A stretch of 64,000 bases of DNA from Flavobacterium limicola (GTDB lineage Bacteria > Bacteroidota > Bacteroidia > Flavobacteriales > Flavobacteriaceae), in NCBI RefSeq assembly GCF_003634755.1, contig NZ_RBXA01000002.1, positions 372,001-436,000 on the forward strand, written 5' to 3'. How positions within the stretch are numbered: position 1 is the first letter of the stretch; every line of letters begins with the position of its first letter. Below the pieces are notes generated by a model. That model was not told the DNA's origin. It made no database searches and saw nothing but the letters and a program-made list of their open reading frames with translations. A program made the position numbers and the translations under genes. Below, piece after piece: positions 42,480 through 50,369 of this stretch.

Positions 42480-42902
42480 ATGTACAAAGAATTAAAAAAT
42501 TTCAAAGTTACCAATCAGTTTTCATTTACTACAGAAGATAGTTTAGCAGAAGTTTGCAACGCATCAGAAGGTTCTGGAGTATTTTTAGTGTATTCAGTTG
42601 GGGATGAAAAAGAGTTAATTATGGTTGGTTCCACTGGAACTGTTCAAAATAATGGAACTTTGAAAATTAAAAATGGTGGTTTGAAAGATAAAATCGTTGA
42701 AGGACACCAATTTGCAAAAACAGGAAGAAAATATTCTTGGCCAGCACAAATGAAAATTGAAGATATCAGCACGCTTGAAGTGGTTTGGTATGAAACATTC
42801 AATGATGAAACTAAAGTGATTCCAACGTTCGTAGAAGGACAAGTTTTGCAAAACTTTCTTGATGAAAATGGAAGATTACCAAAATGGAATGTAGCTTTCT
42901 AA
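42480..42902 (+). CDS. hypothetical protein with faint GIY-YIG-like pattern (140 aa)
   Basis: A 140-residue soluble protein. The order of SGVFLVYSVGDEKELIMVGSTG, a Lys/Gly-rich turn, GLKDKIVEGHQF, and a late VEGQVLQNFLDENGRLPKWN recalls the GIY-YIG fold (first strand, V/G-S-T-G second strand, Arg-bearing helix, Glu in the last helix). However, the signature Tyr and Arg are not clearly in place, so nuclease activity is not claimed. It has its own leader, with a -7 box and a terminator-like hairpin, and its own terminator at 42936-42967. Confidence 0.7.
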   Translation: MYKELKNFKVTNQFSFTTEDSLAEVCNASEGSGVFLVYSVGDEKELIMVGSTGTVQNNGTLKIKNGGLKDKIVEGHQFAKTGRKYSWPAQMKIEDISTLEVVWYETFNDETKVIPTFVEGQVLQNFLDENGRLPKWNVAF

Positions 42903-42935
42903 AAGTTAACAACTGTTTTTCAGTATTTTATAATT

Positions 42936-42967
42936 AAGCGCTATGTATCCATTTAGCGCTTTTTTTT
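42936..42967 (+). terminator. terminator of the 140-residue gene
   Basis: Perfect arms AAGCGCTA (42936-42943) and TAGCGCTT (42954-42961) with a 10-base loop and a T run to 42967. Confidence 0.9.
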
Positions 42968-43017
42968 GTTTTATTATTTTTTTGAGTGAAATTCAAAACA
43001 TTTCATAAATAATTATT

Positions 43018-43025
43018 TACTTTTG
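43018..43025 (+). promoter_or_regulatory. -7 box before the S-box-like leader
   Basis: TACTTTTG, an exact TAnnTTTG, ends five bases before the first paired base of the leader RNA (43031). That places the start site at the 5' end of the structure, as expected for a riboswitch. Confidence 0.65.
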
Positions 43026-43030
43026 CACCC

Positions 43031-43096
43031 GTTATCACGAATCCTGCAATAGGATAGCAACCTGCAACAACAAGCAAGGTGCTAAAACGATAAGCC
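43031..43096 (+). promoter_or_regulatory. S-box-like (SAM-I clan) riboswitch candidate, compact form
   Basis: P1 pairs GTTATC (43031) with GATAAG/C (43089-43094). The strongest match is AGCAACCTGC ... GCAAGGTGCTAA (about 43056-43085), the S-box core strands that form P3 and its junction. In place of the long P2 with its GGAGGG and kink-turn there is a short hairpin (ATCCT/AGGAT), and the P4 arm is missing between GCTAA and P1. A small CCAAA/TTTGG hairpin follows. It sits between a -7 box and a NhaC-family transporter gene. A SAM or related ligand is inferred. Confidence 0.6.
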
Positions 43097-43112
43097 AAAT
43101 CCTTTGGAAAAA

Positions 43113-43181
43113 ATGTTGTTTACATTCCCATATTTAGCTTTGTTTTTCGTCATAATTTTTAATTTAAAATTATTTTTATGA
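43113..43181 (+). CDS. 22-codon upstream ORF overlapping the NhaC-family start
   Basis: ATG 43113 opens 22 codons (start MLFTFPYLALFFVIIFNLKL) ending in TGA at 43179-43181, which overlaps the transporter ATG (43178) as ATGA. The peptide is strongly hydrophobic. It begins 19 bases after the riboswitch P1. It may act by translational coupling, or may be chance in AT-rich DNA. Confidence 0.35.
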   Translation: MLFTFPYLALFFVIIFNLKLFL

Positions 43182-44500
43182 CTTTATTTTCTAAAGAAAA
43201 AGGAAATGCCTTTGCCTTGATTCCTTTATTTGTTTTTATTTTTACTTTTTTGGGAGCGGGAATTATTTTGAATGATTTTTATGCTTTCCCATCTCCAGTA
43301 GCTGTTTTAGTTGGTATAATCGCCGCTTTTTTATTATTCAAATCCTCAACTGAGGATAAAGTTGAAACGTTAATCGCAGGTTGTGGCGAAAGTAAAATCA
43401 TGACCATGTGTTTAATTTACTTGCTAGCGGGAGCGTTCGCAGTGGTAAGTAAAGCAATGGGCGGAGTTGACGCTGTAGTGAATCTTGGAATAAATACTAT
43501 CGACGTTGCTTACTTCCCGTTAGGGATTTTCTTGATTGCTTCTTTTTTGTCAACTGCTACAGGAACTTCAGTAGGTGCAATTGTAGCGATTGGTCCAATC
43601 GCTGTCGCATTAGCTGATAAAAGTGGCGCTTCATTACCGCTTATATCTGGCGCTTTATTAGGTGGTTCTATGTTAGGAGACAATCTTTCCATGATTTCTG
43701 ATACTACCATCGCAGCAACGCAATCATTAGGATGTGATCTAAAAGATAAGTTTAAAATCAACTTGTTCATTGCCTTTCCTGCTGCAGTTTTTACTATTCT
43801 GGTTTTCTTTTATCTTGGTTTGAACTCGGATATTGTGACTGTTGCCATTGCAAAAAGTGATTTTTCCTGGATAGCAATTGTACCTTATATTTTAGTAATC
43901 GTATTAGCGGTTGTGGGTGTTAATGTATTTTCAACATTGCTTATTGGTACTTTATTAGCAGGTATTATTGGATATTTTAGTGGTTCATTTACGTTTATGG
44001 AATTCACTCAAAAGATATACGAGGGTTTTACCAGTATGACTGATATTTTCTTATTGTCAATGCTTACAGGTGGTTTAGCAGCCATGGTAGATAAAGCGGG
44101 CGGAATAACCTATTTATTAGTTCAGATTAAAAAAAGAATTAAAAGTAAAAAATCAGCTCAAGCAGGAATTGGCGCTATTGTAGGTTTTGCTAATTTAGCT
44201 ATTGCCAATAATACGGTTTCTATTGTAATTACAGGACCAATTGCTAAAGAAATTAACGATGAATACAATTTAAATCCTAAAAAAACAGCTGCAATTCTGG
44301 ATATCTTTTCGTGTATAATTCAAGGAATTTTACCTTATGGCGCTCAAGTATTGCTTATATTGAGCTACGCTAACGGGAAATTAGATTTCTTTGACTTAAT
44401 TAGTAATGCATGGTATCATTTATTTTTACTAGTTTTTACATTAGTGGCTATTTACAGTTCGTTTTGGGACAAATGGACAAAGCGATTCTTTAAAATTTAA
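43178..44500 (+). CDS. NhaC-family antiporter-like transporter, possibly methionine uptake
   Basis: A 440-residue membrane protein with about eleven or twelve hydrophobic segments and NhaC/IT-superfamily repeats: STATGTSVGAIVAIGPIAVA near residue 124, then GALLGGSMLGDNLSMISDTTIAAT. In the second half, IGAIVGFANLAIANNTVSIVITGP is followed by DIFSCIIQGILPYGAQVL. Family members exchange sodium and protons, malate/lactate, or amino acids. In several bacteria NhaC-type proteins called MetT are under S-box control as predicted methionine transporters. The S-box-like leader here points the same way. Confidence 0.88.
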   Translation: MTLFSKEKGNAFALIPLFVFIFTFLGAGIILNDFYAFPSPVAVLVGIIAAFLLFKSSTEDKVETLIAGCGESKIMTMCLIYLLAGAFAVVSKAMGGVDAVVNLGINTIDVAYFPLGIFLIASFLSTATGTSVGAIVAIGPIAVALADKSGASLPLISGALLGGSMLGDNLSMISDTTIAATQSLGCDLKDKFKINLFIAFPAAVFTILVFFYLGLNSDIVTVAIAKSDFSWIAIVPYILVIVLAVVGVNVFSTLLIGTLLAGIIGYFSGSFTFMEFTQKIYEGFTSMTDIFLLSMLTGGLAAMVDKAGGITYLLVQIKKRIKSKKSAQAGIGAIVGFANLAIANNTVSIVITGPIAKEINDEYNLNPKKTAAILDIFSCIIQGILPYGAQVLLILSYANGKLDFFDLISNAWYHLFLLVFTLVAIYSSFWDKWTKRFFKI

Positions 44501-44555
44501 GAGTTGAATTTTGACTGTTATTGCTTTTGAATTTTTTTTAAAAAGGGAATTATTA

Positions 44556-44563
44556 TATATTTG
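44556..44563 (+). promoter_or_regulatory. -7 box upstream of repeat A copy 2 and fabG
   Basis: TATATTTG, an exact TAnnTTTG. If active, the transcript would begin near 44568, so the structured repeat at 44588-44655 would lie in the 5' leader of fabG. Confidence 0.4.
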
Positions 44564-44587
44564 ACGAGTGTAAGATAGCCCTGATAG

Positions 44588-44655
44588 TAGTGAAAATCCT
44601 TTTATGTAAGCGATAGCGGTCATAAAAGATTGAAGCGAATAGCAGGAATAGCTCC
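44588..44655. repeat. structured intergenic repeat family A, copy 2
   Basis: TAGTGAAAATCC, a hairpin with arms 44599-44606 (CTTTTATG) and 44621-44628 (CATAAAAG) around a GCGATAGCGG-containing loop, then GATTGAAGCGAATAGC and AGCTCC. An outer CCTG/CAGG pairing (44579-44582 with 44643-44646) is possible. Copy 1 is at 13865-13930. Confidence 0.7.
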
Positions 44656-44682
44656 AAATAAAATTTAAACTAATTTTTGAAT

Positions 44683-45429
44683 ATGAAATTACTAGAAGGA
44701 AAAGTTGCCATAATTACTGGTGCGAGTCGAGGAATTGGAAAAGGAATTGCTGAAGTTTTTGCAAAACATGGTGCAAATGTTGCCTTTACATATAGTTCAT
44801 CAGTAGAATCTGCTTTGGCTCTTGAAAATGAATTGAATGCTCTTGGAATTAAAGCCAAAGGTTATCAATCGAATGCTGCGGATTTTAATGAAGCGCAAAC
44901 TCTTGTAGACGCGGTTATAGCTGAATTTGGAACGGTTGATATTCTAATAAACAATGCCGGAATTACCAAAGACAATCTTTTGATGCGTATGTCTGAAGGC
45001 GATTTTGATCAAGTAATTGATGTTAACTTGAAATCGGTTTTTAATATGACTAAAGCCATTCAACGTACGTTCTTGAAGCAACGTTCTGGTTCAATTATCA
45101 ATATGAGCTCTGTTGTGGGAGTAAAAGGAAATGCTGGACAAACTAATTATGCTGCTTCTAAAGCGGGTGTTATTGGTTTTTCTAAATCAGTAGCATTAGA
45201 ATTAGGATCTCGTAACATTCGTTGTAATGTAATTGCTCCGGGTTTTATAGAAACGGAAATGACGGCTAAATTAAACGAAGATGTTGTAAAAGGATGGAGA
45301 GACGGAATTCCATTGAAACGTGGTGGAACCACTGAAGACGTTGCTAATGCGTGTCTTTTCTTTGCTTCGGATATGAGCGCTTATGTAACGGGACAGGTTA
45401 TGAATGTTTGTGGAGGAATGCTTACTTAA
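44683..45429 (+). CDS. fabG: 3-oxoacyl-[ACP] reductase
   Basis: A 248-residue short-chain dehydrogenase. The cofactor motif TGASRGIGKGIAEVFAKHGA is at residues 12-31, NNAGIT near 86, the catalytic Ser in IINMSSVVG near 137, and YAASKAG carries the Tyr and Lys. The family tail PGFIETEMT and VTGQVMNVCGGM is typical of FabG. It reduces 3-oxoacyl-ACP in fatty-acid elongation. ATG 44683 is chosen; an in-frame TTG at 44677 adds two residues. No other fab genes are adjacent. Confidence 0.93.
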   Translation: MKLLEGKVAIITGASRGIGKGIAEVFAKHGANVAFTYSSSVESALALENELNALGIKAKGYQSNAADFNEAQTLVDAVIAEFGTVDILINNAGITKDNLLMRMSEGDFDQVIDVNLKSVFNMTKAIQRTFLKQRSGSIINMSSVVGVKGNAGQTNYAASKAGVIGFSKSVALELGSRNIRCNVIAPGFIETEMTAKLNEDVVKGWRDGIPLKRGGTTEDVANACLFFASDMSAYVTGQVMNVCGGMLT

Positions 45430-45455
45430 AATTTAATTGAAAGATTGTAAAATTC

Positions 45456-45487
45456 AAAGATTTAAAGATTTAAAGATTTAAAGATTT
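45456..45487. repeat. four tandem copies of AAAGATTT
   Basis: The octamer AAAGATTT is repeated four times without interruption between fabG and the VWA-like gene. A complementary run (AAATCC, CAATCTTT, about 45514-45536) lies downstream, so the RNA could fold back on itself. Confidence 0.7.
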
Positions 45488-45546
45488 TTGAACTACATAA
45501 TTAATTTTTTAATCATTAAATCCTTCAATCTTTTAATAAAGAATAA

Positions 45547-47574
45547 ATGACAACAAACACGCTACTATTATTACTGCTTTCTTTACTAATAGCTGCTGGT
45601 TTGTCGTTTTTTCAATATATCTACAAAGCCAAAAACAAATCGAGAGTCGGTTGGTTTTTGGCTTTTTTGCGTTTTTCATCTATTTTTGGAATTTTATTGT
45701 TGTTGATTAATCCAATAATAACCAAAAATACGCTTGAAACGGTAAAAACGCCTTTGCCGATTGTTGTTGATAATTCGAGTTCTATTTCTTTTTTGAATGC
45801 CAATGAAAAAGCATCAGAATTGTATAAAAGAATACAATCAAACTCTGATTTACAAGAGAAATTTGATGTGCAATCGTATCAGTTTTCTGATGACTTTGAA
45901 CCTACGGAAACATTTGATTTCAAAGGAAGCCAAACGAATGTTGATGTTGTTGCCAAAAATCTTAAAAGCATTTATAAAAATGCAATATATCCAACGGTTT
46001 TGATTACAGATGGAAATCAAACTTCGGGTAATGATTATGTCTACAGTTTTGATGCTGTAAATAAAGTATATCCTGTGATTGTAGGTGATACGACAACTTT
46101 TTTAGATTTCAAAATCAATCAACTGAACGTTAATAAATATGCTTTTCACAAAAATAAATTTCCTGTAGAAGCTTTTTTGCAGTATTCAGGAACTAAAAAT
46201 ATCACAGCTGATTTTGTTATTTCACAAGGTAATTCGGTATTAAGTAAACAATCAATTGCCTTTTCACCTTCCAAAAAAACAGCAACTATAAACATACTTT
46301 TACCAGCTGATAAAATAGGATTACAGGTTTTTAAAGCTACAATATCATCAAAAGAAAAAGAAAAAAACACGTATAATAACGCTAAGAATTTTGCGGTTGA
46401 AGTCATTGACCAAAAAACAAATATTGCTATTATTTCAGCTATAAATCATCCTGATTTAGGCGCGATGAAAAGAGCTATTGAATCGAATGTACAGCGTAAA
46501 GTAACGATTGTTAAACCAAATGAAATCAAAACATTGCAAGATTATAATGTTTTGATTTTATATCAACCAACAACCGAGTTTAAAACTATTTTTGAGAGTA
46601 ATAGAGCTGCCGGAATCAATACGTTTATCATAACAGGAAACAACACCGATTTTAATTTTCTGAATCAGCAACAGGATAATTTGAACTTTAAAATGAGCGG
46701 ACAAAAAGAAGATTATTTGTCGGTTTTTAATGGGCAGTTTAATTTATTTGCAGCTGATAATATCGGGTTTGAAAATTTACCGCCTTTGCAAAATGCTTTT
46801 GGAACCGTAACCACAAAAGGAGCGGTGTCTGTTTTACTTTCGTCCAAAATCAGAACTATAGATACCAATTCACCTTTGTTGGCTTTTGCCGAAAATCAGG
46901 GCAAAAGAGCCGCTTATCTTTTAGGAGAAAACAGTTGGAAATGGCGTTTGCAAACCCATGACAACAATCAATCCTTTGAAAAATATGATGTTTTCATCGA
47001 TAAGATTATTCAATTTTTGGCTTCTAATAATTCTAAAAAATCACTGGTGGTTGAACATGAAAGCTTCTATAATTCAGGTGAAGCCATTGCAATAACCACT
47101 CAATTTTTCAATAAAAATTACGAGTTTGATGAAAAAGCCCGTTTGACAATTGCGGTGACCAATACTAAAACGAAGCAAACTAAAAATTACGATTTACTAA
47201 AAGGAAATAATTCCTATAAAGTCAATCTTGACGGATTGAAAGCGGGTTCTTATACTTTTACTGTAAAAGAATTAAACTCAAAAACGACCTATTCCAGTAG
47301 TTTTGAAATTCTTGATTTTGATATCGAAAAGCAATTCGTCAATCCCGATGTGGAGAAATTGACACAATTAGCCACGCAAACACGAGGAAAAGCTTTTTTC
47401 CCAGACCAAGTTGATGTGTTGATTAAAACGCTTTTAGAAAATGACGAATACAAAGCGATAGAGAAGAATATTGTTACTAAAACTCCTTTAATTGATTGGA
47501 TTTGGTTATTGGTTTTAATTTCAATTTTGTTGGCAACCGAATGGTTTGTTCGAAAATATAACGGATTACTGTAA
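45547..47574 (+). CDS. large membrane protein with VWA-like start (675 aa)
   Basis: A 675-residue protein with two N-terminal membrane helices (about residues 5-22 and 40-60) and one near the C-terminus (WIWLLVLISILLATEWFV). Right after the second helix lies LPIVVDNSSSISFL, a MIDAS-like D-x-S-x-S, so a VWA-type fold is likely at residues 75-190 (PTVLITDGNQTSGND fits its later strand). The rest looks like beta-sandwich modules. The layout recalls Bat-type or BatA-like aerotolerance proteins, but none of the other bat genes are present. Function unknown. Fifteen bases separate it from the LysR gene. Confidence 0.8.
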   Translation: MTTNTLLLLLLSLLIAAGLSFFQYIYKAKNKSRVGWFLAFLRFSSIFGILLLLINPIITKNTLETVKTPLPIVVDNSSSISFLNANEKASELYKRIQSNSDLQEKFDVQSYQFSDDFEPTETFDFKGSQTNVDVVAKNLKSIYKNAIYPTVLITDGNQTSGNDYVYSFDAVNKVYPVIVGDTTTFLDFKINQLNVNKYAFHKNKFPVEAFLQYSGTKNITADFVISQGNSVLSKQSIAFSPSKKTATINILLPADKIGLQVFKATISSKEKEKNTYNNAKNFAVEVIDQKTNIAIISAINHPDLGAMKRAIESNVQRKVTIVKPNEIKTLQDYNVLILYQPTTEFKTIFESNRAAGINTFIITGNNTDFNFLNQQQDNLNFKMSGQKEDYLSVFNGQFNLFAADNIGFENLPPLQNAFGTVTTKGAVSVLLSSKIRTIDTNSPLLAFAENQGKRAAYLLGENSWKWRLQTHDNNQSFEKYDVFIDKIIQFLASNNSKKSLVVEHESFYNSGEAIAITTQFFNKNYEFDEKARLTIAVTNTKTKQTKNYDLLKGNNSYKVNLDGLKAGSYTFTVKELNSKTTYSSSFEILDFDIEKQFVNPDVEKLTQLATQTRGKAFFPDQVDVLIKTLLENDEYKAIEKNIVTKTPLIDWIWLLVLISILLATEWFVRKYNGLL

Positions 47575-47588
47575 TACAATTAAACAAC

Positions 47589-48485
47589 ATGGATTTTAGA
47601 CTGAAAGTATTTTATACTGTTGCCAATCGTTTGAGTTTTACCAAAGCCGCAACGGAATTGTTCATTACGCAACCCGCGATTTCAAAACATATTCAGGAAT
47701 TAGAAGAGCAATATAAAATAAAACTGTTTGACAGGAATGGTTCTAAAATCGCATTGACAATTGCTGGTGAAGTATTATTAAAACACACCAAAAACATTTT
47801 TGAAGTATATCGCGAGATTGATTTTGATATGAGCACGCTTATTAATCAACGTTCCGGATTGTTGCGATTAGGCGCCAGTACAACGATTTCTCAGTATATA
47901 ATTCCGCCACTTTTAGCTCGTTTCTATCAAAAATTACAGGATGTAAAAGTGAGTTTACTTAATGGAAACACCGAACAAATAGAAAATGCTTTACTAAATC
48001 AGGAAATTGAAATAGGAATTGTTGAAGGGCAATCAAAAAATAAATCCATTAAATATACCGAGTTTTTAAAAGACGAATTGGTTTTAGTTTGTAAGAGTTC
48101 CAATCCGTTAGTAAGTCTTGATGAAGTGACTCAGGAAGATCTTAAAAAGATGCATTTCTTAATGAGGGAACAAGGTTCTGGAACACTTGAAGTTATTGAA
48201 CATGCGTTAAAACCATTTGAAATTAAACTATCAGAACTACAAATTGAAATGCAATTAGGAAGTACCGAAAGTATAAAATCCTATTTGATAAACTCTGATT
48301 GCGTGGCTTTTATATCGATTCATGCGATAAAAAAAGAACTTCAAAACAATGAATTAGCTATTTTAGATATTAAAGACTTAGTAATTGAACGTTTCTTTTA
48401 CGTCATTACGTTACAAGGAAAAACGGATTCGCTATCGGACTTGTTTATCCAAAACATTTCCAATCATTATAATTTAAAGTTATAG
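47589..48485 (+). CDS. LysR-family transcriptional regulator
   Basis: A 298-residue LysR protein. The N-terminal winged HTH reads FYTVANRLSFTKAATELFIT and QPAISKHIQELEEQY at residues 8-43. The effector-binding domain follows (LRLGASTTISQYIIPPLLARF at about 93, MREQGSGTLEVIEHAL near 193). It lies 76 bases upstream of a YeiH-type transporter gene on the same strand. In E. coli the LysR regulator YeiE is next to yeiH and responds to sulfite, so control of the transporter by this protein is a reasonable inference. Confidence 0.92.
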   Translation: MDFRLKVFYTVANRLSFTKAATELFITQPAISKHIQELEEQYKIKLFDRNGSKIALTIAGEVLLKHTKNIFEVYREIDFDMSTLINQRSGLLRLGASTTISQYIIPPLLARFYQKLQDVKVSLLNGNTEQIENALLNQEIEIGIVEGQSKNKSIKYTEFLKDELVLVCKSSNPLVSLDEVTQEDLKKMHFLMREQGSGTLEVIEHALKPFEIKLSELQIEMQLGSTESIKSYLINSDCVAFISIHAIKKELQNNELAILDIKDLVIERFFYVITLQGKTDSLSDLFIQNISNHYNLKL

Positions 48486-48560
48486 CGGATTATAATTTGC
48501 GATTGGCATAAATAAATTTATCTACTGACCTTTGTATTGTAATAATTCAACAACTTTACA

Positions 48561-49538
48561 TTGGAAACGCATCAAAAAGTCATTCAAAAAGAATCTTTTA
48601 TTTTTTTTAAAGTAAATGCCCCTTTGCAGCAACTTATTTTTGTTGTCTTGCTATTGTTTTGTACCACAATTTTTGTTTCTCCGCCGATTGCTTTAGTATT
48701 AGGATTGATTGTAGCCAATCTTTTTGGGCATCCTTTTTTAGAATTAAATCACAAAGCCACCAATTATCTATTGCAGTTTTCAGTAGTTGGTTTAGGATTT
48801 GGAATGAATGTTCACAGTGCTGTTTCTTCAGGAAAAGAAGGCTTTTTGTTTACAATTATTTCTATTGTGAGTACTTTAGTTTTAGGAACTTTTTTAGGAA
48901 AATGGTTTAAAACGGATACTAAAACATCGCATTTAATTTCTTGTGGAACTGCAATTTGTGGAGGAAGTGCCATCGCTGCTATTGCTCCCGTAATTAAATC
49001 GAATGAAAAACAAACGTCAGTTGCTTTGGGAGTGATATTTATTCTGAATTCGGTAGCGCTGTTTTTATTTCCGGCCGTGGGTCATTGGTTGGATTTAACA
49101 CAAAAAGAGTTTGGATTATGGTGCGCCATTGCTATTCATGACACGAGTTCTGTGGTAGGAGCAGCGAGTAAATTTGGCCCCGAAGCCTTGCAAATAGCCA
49201 CAACAGTAAAATTAGCCCGTGCGTTATGGATTATTCCTGTAGCATTGATTACGGCAATTATTTTTAAAAATAAATCTGGAAAAATAAAAATTCCTTACTT
49301 TATCGGATTGTTTATTCTGGCAATGATTGCCAATATCTATTTGCCAGAAATGGATATTATAGGACCACATTTTGTTTCAGTTGCCAAGATAGGTTTAACA
49401 ATAACTATGTTTCTGATTGGTGCCGGACTAAATAGGAATGTCTTGAAATCAGTGGGATTAAAACCACTTGCGCAGGGAATCTTGCTCTGGACATTTATTG
49501 CAATTGCAACTTTAGTCTCGATTATTTATCTAAAATAG
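48561..49538 (+). CDS. YeiH/UPF0324 family membrane protein (putative sulfate/sulfite exporter)
   Basis: A 325-residue protein with about ten membrane segments and family motifs: FSVVGLGFGMNVHSA near residue 76, SCGTAICGGSAIAAIAPVI near 132, and HDTSSVVGAASKFGPEAL near 193. The only sensible start is TTG at 48561, since the next in-frame ATG lies inside the second conserved motif region. The family is annotated as a putative sulfate exporter, weakly supported. It pairs with the LysR gene upstream. Its 3' end overlaps the convergent YoaK-like gene by 17 bases. Confidence 0.88.
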   Translation: METHQKVIQKESFIFFKVNAPLQQLIFVVLLLFCTTIFVSPPIALVLGLIVANLFGHPFLELNHKATNYLLQFSVVGLGFGMNVHSAVSSGKEGFLFTIISIVSTLVLGTFLGKWFKTDTKTSHLISCGTAICGGSAIAAIAPVIKSNEKQTSVALGVIFILNSVALFLFPAVGHWLDLTQKEFGLWCAIAIHDTSSVVGAASKFGPEALQIATTVKLARALWIIPVALITAIIFKNKSGKIKIPYFIGLFILAMIANIYLPEMDIIGPHFVSVAKIGLTITMFLIGAGLNRNVLKSVGLKPLAQGILLWTFIAIATLVSIIYLK

Positions 49539-50271
49539 TTTTATGATGAAAGGTTTTTCGTTTAATCACATGAAATTGCAATCGGAGATAATCATACAAA
49601 AGCGCAAACAACAAAAAGGTTGCAGCAACAAAAAGTGTTTTCATTTCCAGTAAATTATAAAGAAAACCACCCAAAATACAGCCTAAAAAAAAGAAAATAA
49701 TAATCGATAATCGGAGGTAAATACTGGTTTTTAATTTCTTGTTTTCTTCGGGTTTTTTATAAAAGAACAATTGCGACAGCTCTATTCCTAAATCAGTAAA
49801 AAGTCCAGTTAAATGGGTTGTTCGGACAGTAGATTGAGAAATTTTTGTTACCAAAGAGTTTTGTATTCCCATGGCAAAAAGCATCGAAAAAGCAATCCAT
49901 TTTCCTTCTGTGCTGGACAATGATGATTGTGCTCCGAAAATCCCAACACTAATCAAAATAATCATTTCTAATGAAATAGGAATGACATGAGATAAATTGG
50001 GATGTTTTTTCGAAATCAATTCGGCTAAAAAATTAGAGGTAAAAGCGCCCAACAAAAAGAAAATAGTGAATACAAAAAAGGTGATTGCGGCTGCGTAATC
50101 CCGCTTCATGATTTCTTCGGCAAAATAGGCGAAATGTCCCGTAACATTTGTTGTTAATGTTTGTATCGATAAAACTCCCGTAACATTTACAATTCCGGCA
50201 ACAAAAGATAATAAAGTGGCTAAACGAAGATTGTGTATAAAAGTTCTGTTTTTTCCTTGATGTCGAAACAT
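49522..50271 (-). CDS. YoaK/DUF1275 family membrane protein
   Basis: A 249-residue protein with about six membrane helices and the family start LATLLSFVAGIVNVTGVLSI followed by TNVTGHFAYFAEEI. Mid-protein MGIQNSLVTKISQSTVRTTHLTGLFTDLG is a hallmark, and the cytoplasmic C-terminus is basic. The function of DUF1275 proteins is unknown. It is a single gene; its stop lies inside the last codons of the opposite-strand yeiH-like gene. Confidence 0.92.
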   Translation of the reverse strand: MFRHQGKNRTFIHNLRLATLLSFVAGIVNVTGVLSIQTLTTNVTGHFAYFAEEIMKRDYAAAITFFVFTIFFLLGAFTSNFLAELISKKHPNLSHVIPISLEMIILISVGIFGAQSSLSSTEGKWIAFSMLFAMGIQNSLVTKISQSTVRTTHLTGLFTDLGIELSQLFFYKKPEENKKLKTSIYLRLSIIIFFFLGCILGGFLYNLLEMKTLFVAATFLLFALLYDYLRLQFHVIKRKTFHHKTILDK

Positions 50272-50340
50272 ATTTGTAAGTTTTCTTATTTAATTAACAG
50301 AATCTTAAACCCAATTTTTTCTAATAACGATTTAAAGAAA

Positions 50341-50348
50341 TACATTTG
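50341..50348 (+). promoter_or_regulatory. -7 box for the phospholipase C-like gene
   Basis: TACATTTG, an exact TAnnTTTG, 21 bases before the ATG at 50370. The in-frame TTG at 50346 overlaps this box, which argues for the ATG as start. Confidence 0.55.
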
Positions 50349-50369
50349 TACTTCAAAAAAATAAATTTA

